From a virus: 35,409 nt of DNA. Shown piece after piece: positions 7,839-13,939 of this stretch (positions within the stretch are counted from its first letter, which is position 1; each line of letters starts with the position of its first letter). Made by a program: the position numbers and the translations under genes. The DNA lies in the IMG/VR virus record IMGVR_UViG_3300042373_000389, positions 1 to 35,409 of that record. One strand, 5' to 3'. The notes under the pieces were generated by a model. The model made no database searches, was not told the DNA's origin, and was given only the letters and a program-made list of their open reading frames with translations.

Positions 7839-8134
7839 CCACCACTTGGACAATCTCCCAACTTGACCGCAACACCGCCGATGGTTTCGTAACCACTGCC
7901 CACTGGCAAGCCACAGCAGTTGATGGTGAGCATTCAGCCTCTATCTACGCCACTTGCTCATGGTCTGATGGCACTCCCACCGTGGACTATGCCGACCTGA
8001 CACAAGAACAAGTCCTTGGTTGGATTTGGGCTAATGGTGTGGATAAGGACGCAACAGAGGCTTCTTTGGCGGCTCAGATTGAATTGAAGAAGAACCCTGT
8101 GACTGCCACAGGCGTGCCTTGGACAACAGAATAA
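7835..8134 (+). CDS. Conserved fibre-adjacent phage protein (DUF7936-like)
   Basis: A 99-residue soluble protein. Its pattern is W-T-I-S-Q-L-D-R at the start, D-G-F-V-T-T-A-H-W in the middle, a short strand, and a closing K-N-P-V-T-A-T-G-V-P-W. I recognise this arrangement as a common small phage family found just after fibre genes; the family name DUF7936 is from memory and less certain than the pattern. The role is unknown; fibre assembly or tip association is a reasonable guess from position. The start overlaps the fibre stop (ATGA), so the two are translated together. A hairpin follows at 8143. Confidence 0.7.
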   Translation: MTTTWTISQLDRNTADGFVTTAHWQATAVDGEHSASIYATCSWSDGTPTVDYADLTQEQVLGWIWANGVDKDATEASLAAQIELKKNPVTATGVPWTTE

Positions 8135-8142
8135 GGGGTATT

Positions 8143-8172
8143 CACCGCTGCCCCATCTCAGCGGTGCTTTTG
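8143..8172 (+). terminator. Hairpin, weak rho-independent terminator candidate
   Basis: A perfect 8-bp stem, CACCGCTG (8143-8150) with CAGCGGTG (8159-8166), and an 8-base loop. It is followed only by CTTTTGG rather than a long T run, so termination would be partial. It separates the fibre genes from the lysis cassette, a sensible place to lower transcription. It could also be an mRNA-stability or processing structure. Confidence 0.5.
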
Positions 8173-8182
8173 GAGAAATCGC

Positions 8183-8365
8183 ATGACTGACAAAAACGTC
8201 ACAATCAAACTGGAACTGCCTCTTCAGGGTGTGAACATGGTGCTTGCTGCTTTGGCTAAACAGCCTTACGAAGCAGTTGCCGACTTGGTTCAAGCCATCC
8301 GTGAGCAGGCAATTCCCCAAGTGCCAATGCCTGAAGTCAACCAGCCAGAAGTGGCAGCGGAGTAA
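8183..8365 (+). CDS. Small conserved phage protein, unknown function
   Basis: A 60-residue acidic protein: a short strand (V-T-I-K-L-E-L) then an amphipathic helix (V-N-M-V-L-A-A-L-A-K-Q-P-Y-E-A-V-A) and a Pro/Glu-rich tail. A GGAG ribosome site lies 8-9 bases before the ATG. Proteins with this short strand plus A-A-L-x-K-x-P-Y-E helix are frequent near phage fibre or lysis genes and have no known function that I can name. It is the first gene after the 8143 hairpin, so it leads the lysis cassette. Its last codons contain the GGAG that starts the next gene. Confidence 0.7.
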   Translation: MTDKNVTIKLELPLQGVNMVLAALAKQPYEAVADLVQAIREQAIPQVPMPEVNQPEVAAE

Positions 8366-8370
8366 GCATT
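8359..8370 (+). promoter_or_regulatory. Shine-Dalgarno pointing to an ATT start codon
   Basis: GGAG at 8359-8362 is followed after 5 bases by ATT (8368-8370), which opens the reading frame reading D-P-I-S-I-L-F-A-A-N-A. No ATG, GTG or TTG exists in that frame nearby until ATG at 8488, 40 codons further on, yet the codons between look coding. This spacing is what an ATG would need, so ATT is either a rare start codon or an altered ATG. Confidence 0.5.
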
Positions 8371-9060
8371 GATCCGATCTCAATCCTCTTTGCGGCCAAT
8401 GCCTGTGTTGCGGCTATCAAAGAGGGTTGTGAGCTTTACAAGCAAGCCAAAGAATCCTTTGTTGAGGTCAAAGAGACTTATGACGAAGTGGCTGGAATTG
8501 TTCAGGAGGTCGGGGGGTTTCTTGGGCCAATCATTGCTTGGTTCAAAAAGCCTTCCACCCCAGCGCCCAAGCCTGTGGCGAAAAAGAAGGCCAAGTACGT
8601 TGCCGTTGACGAAACCAAAGTCATGGCAGATGTGGTCAGCCAACTCACTGAGTTTTTTAAACTTCAAGAGCAGCTTGCAGCCCATATCAGGGAAGAAGAG
8701 GAAAAGAGCCGGAGCGTCTACGATCCTAATGCCAACTTGATGGAGGCCGCACTTAACCGGGTGATGGCAATTGACCAGATGGCAGCATTGGAAGTGACTA
8801 TCAGGGAAACGATGGTGTATAGATCGCCACCCGAGATGGGGGCGCTGTATTCCAAAGTGTTTGAGATGCGGGATGTCATACAGGAGGAGCAGGAGAAGGC
8901 AAGGTTGAAGGAAGAAGCGCAGGAGAGGTTTAAACAATGGCAACGACGGGAGGAAAAAAGAAACTTCCAAGCAAAGTCGGCGTATCTCGTAGCGACTATC
9001 CTATTCCTCCTTTACCTGTGGTTGTGGCTCCTGTTCGTGAGTCGTTTGGGGAAGACGTGA
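8368..9060 (+). CDS. Coiled-coil protein with C-terminal membrane anchor
   Basis: A 230-residue protein if read from the ATT at 8368; 190 residues from the ATG at 8488. I prefer the longer form because residues 2-40 read as a good amphipathic helix (A-A-N-A-C-V-A-A-I-K-E-G-C-E-L-Y-K-Q-A-K) and a GGAG lies 5 bases before the ATT. A Lys/Pro linker (about 60-75) is followed by a long charged coiled coil (about 80-200) and one hydrophobic segment (204-225) ending in a few basic residues, i.e. a tail anchor. It opens the lysis cassette. It is probably an inner-membrane protein with a large cytoplasmic part; a lysis-timing or membrane role is a guess. Its end overlaps the next gene as TGATG. Confidence 0.65.
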   Translation: MDPISILFAANACVAAIKEGCELYKQAKESFVEVKETYDEVAGIVQEVGGFLGPIIAWFKKPSTPAPKPVAKKKAKYVAVDETKVMADVVSQLTEFFKLQEQLAAHIREEEEKSRSVYDPNANLMEAALNRVMAIDQMAALEVTIRETMVYRSPPEMGALYSKVFEMRDVIQEEQEKARLKEEAQERFKQWQRREEKRNFQAKSAYLVATILFLLYLWLWLLFVSRLGKT

Positions 9061-9227
9061 TGGGATGGATTGCCGCTTGTGTGTTGGTTGCCCTCATGCT
9101 CCCAGTGCTTGGGATGTTGTACTTGGATATTCTGGACGCCAAGCATGAAGTCAAGATGCAGACTGAGAAGCTTGAGCGGTTAAGGCGTGAGATGGAACAG
9201 GAGAGACGTAAGAATGACAAAACATGA
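9060..9227 (+). CDS. Small membrane protein with coiled-coil tail
   Basis: A 55-residue protein from the ATG at 9060: one hydrophobic segment (about 3-22) and then a charged coiled-coil helix rich in Lys, Glu and Arg. A longer form from the ATG at 8937 (96 residues) would add a Pro-rich cytoplasmic head; that start has a good AGGAGAGG before it, but it lies in a purine-rich coding stretch where such matches are expected. I annotate the short form because 9060 sits exactly in the upstream stop (TGATG). Its plan, one membrane segment plus a helix, resembles a miniature i-spanin, but a true Rz is present further on. Function unknown. Confidence 0.6.
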   Translation: MGWIAACVLVALMLPVLGMLYLDILDAKHEVKMQTEKLERLRREMEQERRKNDKT

Positions 9228-9417
9228 ACTTTCACTGCTGGCGCTTACTGTTTGCGTTGGCATCCTCTGCGGGCTGCTGACAGGGTGCGAAGACCGTTTT
9301 CGCTACACATGCCAAGACCCGACAAACTGGAATAACCCTGAGTGCAAGCCCCCAATCTGTACCGCCACTGGCACTTGCCCCGAAATGCTTATTAAACCCG
9401 AACCGGAGAAAAAGTGA
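9214..9417 (+). CDS. Small lipoprotein
   Basis: A 67-residue protein with a typical lipoprotein signal: a short Lys/His start, a hydrophobic core and the lipobox L-L-T-G-C, with C25 as the lipidation site. The mature part is about 43 residues, with four further cysteines likely paired in the periplasm and a Pro/Glu/Lys tail. The ATG at 9214 is preferred over 9187 because GGAGAG lies about 8 bases upstream and the signal then begins properly. It is not the o-spanin, since Rz1 is nested in Rz downstream. It might block superinfection or aid lysis; both are guesses. The stop overlaps the next start (TGATG). Confidence 0.7.
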   Translation: MTKHELSLLALTVCVGILCGLLTGCEDRFRYTCQDPTNWNNPECKPPICTATGTCPEMLIKPEPEKK

Positions 9418-9740
9418 TGCCTACTGGTGCCTACAAAACAAACAACCGACTGACCGCTGAAGAAATTGAAGTCCGCGTCTGGGCTTTTGTCATCGTGACT
9501 TTGGTCAGCATCCTGCTTGGCGCGATGGCCATGTTCCTTTACTCGGTCACGTTTGTCATGCAGCCGATGAATGGCGCTATGGCGGCAATTGACAAGGTGT
9601 ACACCGCTCAAATTTCTACCATCATGGTGTTCATCACAGGCGTTCTGGGCGGAGTGGCAGGTCGGTCAGGTATTAAAGCCGTAGCCAATGCGGTAGCCAA
9701 GGCCGAAGCTAACGACAACGATGAGCCGCCAAAGCCATGA
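9417..9740 (+). CDS. Two-TM membrane protein, holin candidate
   Basis: A 107-residue protein with two hydrophobic segments, about 21-47 and 62-82, joined by a short loop, with a hydrophilic N-terminus and a charged Asp/Glu/Pro tail. The size, the two-segment plan and its place directly before the spanins and the endolysin fit a class II-type holin, which makes the hole that releases endolysin. The second segment carries the F-I-T-G-V-L-G-G-V pattern seen in similar small phage membrane proteins. No sequence motif defines holins, so the call rests on topology and context. The ATG at 9417 lies in the previous stop; a GTG one codon earlier is possible. The end overlaps Rz by ATGA. Confidence 0.6.
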   Translation: MPTGAYKTNNRLTAEEIEVRVWAFVIVTLVSILLGAMAMFLYSVTFVMQPMNGAMAAIDKVYTAQISTIMVFITGVLGGVAGRSGIKAVANAVAKAEANDNDEPPKP

Positions 9741-10204
9741 GCTTGTTAAATCCATACGTCATACTTGGCATCATTTTGGCGGTTCTGGGCAGTTTTGGTG
9801 CTGGGTACTTTAGCGGTGAACAAAATGAGTACGAGCGCCAGCAGCTTGAAATTGCAGCCCTGAATGCCAAGGCACGGGAAGCAGAACAGCGTATGGGTCA
9901 GGTTGCCCAGACATATGCACAGACTTTGAGAAAGGCCAACAATGTTGCAAAAGTTAAGGAGAACAAGCTTCGTGCTGATATTGCCTCTGGTGAGCGTCGG
10001 TTGTTCATCCCTGTTAAAACCGAGTGCGCCGTATCAAGCGCCGGTACTGCCGCCGCTGCCTCCGGAGATAGCAGAGAAACAAGAACCGAACTTGACAGAT
10101 CGGTTGCTGAAGCTCTTATCGCAATCACAACCGACGGAGACCAAGCCATCCGCAAGCTCAACGCCTGCATCGACCAATACGAAACCTTGAGGAAAATGAA
10201 ATGA
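9737..10204 (+). CDS. Rz: Rz-like inner-membrane spanin subunit
   Basis: A 155-residue i-spanin. One N-terminal membrane anchor (about 7-25) is followed by a long periplasmic coiled coil (about 30-85), then R-R-L-F-I-P-V, a Cys (C97), a variable Ala/Ser-rich stretch and a helical end with C144. This matches lambda Rz in order and size. Rz joins Rz1 across the periplasm and fuses inner and outer membranes at the last step of lysis. The gene contains the whole Rz1 frame (9942-10190) in another register, the classic nested arrangement. It overlaps the holin candidate upstream and the endolysin downstream by 4 nt each. Confidence 0.88.
   Translation: MSLLNPYVILGIILAVLGSFGAGYFSGEQNEYERQQLEIAALNAKAREAEQRMGQVAQTYAQTLRKANNVAKVKENKLRADIASGERRLFIPVKTECAVSSAGTAAAASGDSRETRTELDRSVAEALIAITTDGDQAIRKLNACIDQYETLRKMK
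9942..10190 (+). CDS. Rz1: Rz1-like outer-membrane spanin lipoprotein, nested in Rz
   Basis: An 82-residue o-spanin lying wholly inside Rz in another frame. It has a basic start (L-Q-K-L-R-R), a hydrophobic signal and a lipobox ending V-S-V-G-C with C21 as the lipid site. Ser at -3 is unusual but allowed by the PROSITE lipobox pattern. The mature protein is proline-rich (P-x-L-P-P-L-P-P-E-I), as o-spanins are, and ends with a Ser/Thr/Pro tail. After lipidation it sits in the outer membrane and binds the Rz tip. The AAAGG before the ATG is a weak ribosome site, which fits low, coupled expression. Confidence 0.88.
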   Translation: MLQKLRRTSFVLILPLVSVGCSSLLKPSAPYQAPVLPPLPPEIAEKQEPNLTDRLLKLLSQSQPTETKPSASSTPASTNTKP

Positions 10205-10668
10205 CTCAATTGACAGCTAACTTCTCCCTCCACGAACTGACCAAATCCGACACTGCGCTGCGCAATGATCTGGATAACACCCCCGGCGAAGCCGAGACAG
10301 AGAATCTGCGCTTGCTGTGCGAGAAAGTCCTCCAGCCTGTGCGTGACCACTTTGGCAAGGGTGTCAAGGTGAACTCAGGGTTCCGTGCTCCAGCCGTCAA
10401 CCAAGCTACCGGAGGCTCAAAGTCCTCAGACCATTGCCTTGGCCGAGCAGCCGATATAGAGATTCCCGGCGTAGCAAACGCTGACTTGGCGCAGTGGATC
10501 ATGGATAATCTGGACTACACCCAGTTGATTCTGGAGTTCTACACCCCCGGCATTCCTGACAGCGGCTGGGTTCATGTGTCATACGACCCAGATAACTTGA
10601 AAAAGCAGGAATTGACCGCGACCAAGGTAGCTGGTAAAACACAGTATCTCCCCGGACTTGTAGCCTGA
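10201..10668 (+). CDS. Endolysin, peptidase M15A (zinc D,D-/L,D-peptidase)
   Basis: A 155-residue single-domain enzyme of the peptidase M15A type. The pattern S-G-F-R-A-P-A-V-N (59-67), then S-S-D-H-C-L-G-R-A-A-D (75-85) and G-W-V-H-V-S-Y (122-128) gives the zinc ligands H78, D85 and H125. These enzymes cut peptide bonds in peptidoglycan stems. There is no signal peptide or SAR anchor, so export needs the holin, in line with the neighbouring two-TM protein. Its place right after Rz/Rz1 and the ATGA overlap with Rz support the endolysin role. It has no separate cell-wall-binding domain. Confidence 0.9.
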   Translation: MTQLTANFSLHELTKSDTALRNDLDNTPGEAETENLRLLCEKVLQPVRDHFGKGVKVNSGFRAPAVNQATGGSKSSDHCLGRAADIEIPGVANADLAQWIMDNLDYTQLILEFYTPGIPDSGWVHVSYDPDNLKKQELTATKVAGKTQYLPGLVA

Positions 10669-10672
10669 CGCC

Positions 10673-13210
10673 ATGCCATTACAAAAAATTCTACTGAAAC
10701 CCGGTGTAAATCGTGAGAACACGAGGTACACCAATGAGGGTGGTTGGTATGAATCCGATAAGGTGCGGTTCCGCCAAGGCACGCCTGAGAAGATTGGCGG
10801 CTGGGAGCGCATCTCTTCGGCCACGTTCTTGGGTGTGTGCCGGTCTTTGTGGAACTGGGTGACGCTTGGCTTCCAAAACCTGCTGGGCGTGGGCACAAAC
10901 CTGAAGTTCTACATTGAGAACGGCGGTGCGTATTACGACATCACGCCTGTGCGCGATCTGAATACGCTGACAAATCCGTTTGCTACAACCAGCGGGTCGT
11001 CCACTGTCACGGTAACCGACGCGGCTGGTGGCTTTTCTGATGGCGACTTTGTAATTTTCACAGGCAGCACAGCAGCAGGCGGCATCACTATCCTTGGTGA
11101 ATACCAGCTCACACTGGCAAGCGGCACCACATACACAATCCCGCTGACTTCAACGGTCGCCATATCCATCGCAAACCCCGCTGTATTTACGGCCCAGTAC
11201 AAGTTGGCCAACGACGTCAGGGTGTCTCTCACCACGACTGGGATGCTGCCTGACCCGTTTGTGGCGGGCACTTCTTACTATGTGGTCAACACATCGGGGT
11301 ACACCTTCCAGTTGTCACTGACTTCTGGCGGCACGGCCATCAGCACGGTTGGTTCTGGCCAAACAGGCATCCACACAGCCACGGCAAAAGCCTCATCCAC
11401 AACAGCCGCAGGTGGCGGCACAGTCTACGCCGTGTACCAAATTCAAACCGGTGTGGCAGCGGCTTCCCCGCAAAGCGGCTGGGGTGCTGGCTTCTGGGGC
11501 TCCGGCCCTTGGGGTATTGGTATATCCTCTACTGAGGCCATCCGGATTTGGAACCAAACGAACTGGGGCCAAGACTTGATCTACGGCCCTCGCGGCGATG
11601 AGCTGTACTACTGGAACGCCACAATTGGCTACACACCCCCAGCGGCCACAATCACAATTGCAACGCCTGCTGTGGTCAGCACATCTTTGAATCTGCCCAA
11701 CAAGACCGCCATAATGTTTGAGACAGATGGCGCACTGCCAACAGGTTTGACCGTTGGAACCCTGTACTACACCAGCTACCTGACCGCCACCACGTTCTAC
11801 TTGACGACCACGGCAAGCCCAGTAACCAGAACAATGACCGCTGTTTGTAGCGGTTCGGGTGCAAACACGCTGAACGTGACTGCTGTTGACGGTATATTGG
11901 TGGCCGGTATGACCGTGTTCTACGGCGGTGGGTTGACTACAAATCTGGGAATTTTGTCGCTTACAGGCACGGGCACCGGTGGCACAGGCACTTATTCTGT
12001 GAGTGCTGGCGCGGCAGTTGCGTCTTCTACTATGTCGGCCTTGACAATGGTCAACACGTCTGGTTCCCAGTCTGGGACACAGCGGCTGTCCGTGCGCGGC
12101 GTCCCATTGAGCAGCTTATCAGGCGCAGACGGCTACACACCCCTGTACCAGAACACGTTCACCGTCTCAGATGCCAGCAGGTTTGTTCTTGTGTTTGGCA
12201 CCAATGACTACGACAGCACTACGCTTGATCCAATGCTCATCCGCTGGTCAGACCAAGAATCTTTGACCACTTGGTACCCGGCAATCACCAACCAAGCCGG
12301 TAGCGCTCGTCTTTCTCACGGTTCCAAAATCGTGACCACACTGCAAAGCCGCCAAGAGATTGTGGTCTGGACGGATTCATCCCTGTACTCGCTCCAATAC
12401 CTTGGCCCGCCTTATGTGTGGGGTACTCAGTTGCTTGCAGACAATGTCTCAATTGCCAGCCCAAATGCCGCAGCAATGGCCTCCGGCGTTATTTACTGGA
12501 TGGGTGTGGACAAGTTCTACAAGTACGATGGCCGTGTGCAAACCCTGCGCTGTGACCTGCGTCAGTACATTTACAGCGACATCAACCAGCTTCAGTTTGA
12601 CCAAGTGTTTGCCAGCACAAACGAAGGCTTCAACGAGGTCTGGTTCTTTTACTGCTCCTCCAGTTCAAACACTGTGGACAAGTACGTCATCTACAACTAC
12701 GCCGAAGACATTTGGATGTACGGCACGATGGGGCGCACTGCTTGGCTGGATACCGGCTTGCGGGATAACCCGATTGCTGCGACATACAGTTACAACATCG
12801 TTAACCAAGAGTCAGGCGTAGACGACAACGAGACGGGTACCACCCTGCCAATTGCGGCCTCGATCACGTCCGCACAGTTTGACATTGGTGATGGGCACAA
12901 CTTTGCTTTCGTCTACCGCATGCTCCCAGACATGACCTTCCGAGGCTCCACTGGAGGCACTACACCAGCCGTGACCATGTACCTGCAAGGGCTGAACAAC
13001 TCAGGCTCAGGTGTTACGCAAAGTGGTTATGCGGGTGTAACCTACAACGGCTCCGCGCCATCGGTCATCAATGTGGATGAATACACCGGTCAGTTGTACA
13101 TCCGGATTCGTGGCCGTCAGATGCAGATGAAGATCACGTCCAGCGACATTGGTGTCCAGTGGCAGCTTGGCGCTCCTCGGATTGACATCAGACCGGACGG
13201 CAGACGATGA
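10673..13210 (+). CDS. Large nozzle-like tail structural protein
   Basis: An 845-residue, beta-rich virion protein. Its start, L-K-P-G-V-N-R-E-N-T followed by N-E-G-G-W-Y-E-S-D-K-V-R-F-R-x-G-x-P-E-K-I-G-G-W, is the signature of a big family of podovirus structural proteins that I associate with the tail nozzle or stabilisation ring. Two related Gly/Thr-rich modules of the L-P-x-G-L-x-x-G-T-x-Y-Y type appear around residues 191-225 and 352-385, apparently inserted in the core. A W-G-rich stretch lies near 265-280. The C-terminal half (about 480-845) is the conserved core, with repeated W-containing strands like a propeller. The expected place is below the adaptor ring; this is inferred. It begins 4 bases after the endolysin stop and overlaps the next gene by ATGA. 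Confidence 0.75.
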   Translation: MPLQKILLKPGVNRENTRYTNEGGWYESDKVRFRQGTPEKIGGWERISSATFLGVCRSLWNWVTLGFQNLLGVGTNLKFYIENGGAYYDITPVRDLNTLTNPFATTSGSSTVTVTDAAGGFSDGDFVIFTGSTAAGGITILGEYQLTLASGTTYTIPLTSTVAISIANPAVFTAQYKLANDVRVSLTTTGMLPDPFVAGTSYYVVNTSGYTFQLSLTSGGTAISTVGSGQTGIHTATAKASSTTAAGGGTVYAVYQIQTGVAAASPQSGWGAGFWGSGPWGIGISSTEAIRIWNQTNWGQDLIYGPRGDELYYWNATIGYTPPAATITIATPAVVSTSLNLPNKTAIMFETDGALPTGLTVGTLYYTSYLTATTFYLTTTASPVTRTMTAVCSGSGANTLNVTAVDGILVAGMTVFYGGGLTTNLGILSLTGTGTGGTGTYSVSAGAAVASSTMSALTMVNTSGSQSGTQRLSVRGVPLSSLSGADGYTPLYQNTFTVSDASRFVLVFGTNDYDSTTLDPMLIRWSDQESLTTWYPAITNQAGSARLSHGSKIVTTLQSRQEIVVWTDSSLYSLQYLGPPYVWGTQLLADNVSIASPNAAAMASGVIYWMGVDKFYKYDGRVQTLRCDLRQYIYSDINQLQFDQVFASTNEGFNEVWFFYCSSSSNTVDKYVIYNYAEDIWMYGTMGRTAWLDTGLRDNPIAATYSYNIVNQESGVDDNETGTTLPIAASITSAQFDIGDGHNFAFVYRMLPDMTFRGSTGGTTPAVTMYLQGLNNSGSGVTQSGYAGVTYNGSAPSVINVDEYTGQLYIRIRGRQMQMKITSSDIGVQWQLGAPRIDIRPDGRR

Positions 13211-13905
13211 GTTACGTTGTAACTTCAGAGTATGAACTCAATAGGGTTGTTGCCCCGCGCCTGCCTGTGGCTACGTCTGAGTACGATGAGAACTACGTCA
13301 ACCAGTTGAACAACGTCTTGCGGCTGTACTTCAACCAGCTTGACAACATTATTGGGCAACTATCGACTTCGGGCGGCATTTCTGGGGTGCGGTTCCCGTT
13401 TATTGCTGCGTCCGATAACGCCATTCAGTACGCAACAGCGGCAGATACACCAACTATCATTCAGTGGGATACGCTGGAACAGGGGAATGGGTTTACGCTG
13501 AACGCAGGCAACACTGCCACAGCGGAATTTGCGGGTATTTACAAGATCACGTACAGCCTCCAGTTTGCCAACAACGACAACGCTGCGCATGACGCAGTCG
13601 TCTGGTTGCGGGTAAACGGAGCAACTTCGGCAGCCGATATTACGGATTCTTCTACTGTTTTTACTGTTGCTGCGCGTAAAAGTGCAGGAGTCCCAACGTT
13701 TGTATGTGGGTACTCAGAGGTGGTCTTCCAGTTAGACGCTGGGGATACGCTTGGATTGTGGTGGGGAACGAACCAAGCCGCCACTTCTGGCGGTGCAACA
13801 GGGATTTACATCGACTACCGCGCAGCACAAACAACTCCCATGCCGTACCCCGCAGTACCCTCTGCTATTGGGTCAATCACATTTGTGTCGGCGCTACCAA
13901 CATGA
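13207..13905 (+). CDS. Virion protein with C1q/TNF-like jelly-roll domain
   Basis: A 232-residue protein. The N-terminal part (1-60) is mostly helical (Y-D-E-N-Y-V-N-Q-L-N-N-V-L-R-L-Y-F-N-Q-L). Residues about 65-205 have the strand pattern of a C1q/TNF-like jelly roll: T-A-E-F-A-G-I-Y-K-I-T-Y-S-L-Q-F, then H-D-A-V-V-W-L-R-V-N-G, and later Q-L-D-A-G-D-T-L-G-L-W-W. This layout is known from trimeric phage surface proteins that may bind the host. It overlaps the nozzle-like gene by ATGA, suggesting a physical partner. It could be a short appendage or a plug at the nozzle; the sequence does not decide. Confidence 0.7.
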   Translation: MSYVVTSEYELNRVVAPRLPVATSEYDENYVNQLNNVLRLYFNQLDNIIGQLSTSGGISGVRFPFIAASDNAIQYATAADTPTIIQWDTLEQGNGFTLNAGNTATAEFAGIYKITYSLQFANNDNAAHDAVVWLRVNGATSAADITDSSTVFTVAARKSAGVPTFVCGYSEVVFQLDAGDTLGLWWGTNQAATSGGATGIYIDYRAAQTTPMPYPAVPSAIGSITFVSALPT

Positions 13906-13939
13906 TACCATCCCATAACCCCCCGCATACGAGGCAAAT

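Noticed and set aside
8369-8740. A 123-residue frame starting with TTG just after the gene at 8183
   Set aside because: Its Arg/Ser/Pro-rich product has no structure, while the overlapping frame from 8368 gives a good coiled coil and membrane anchor.
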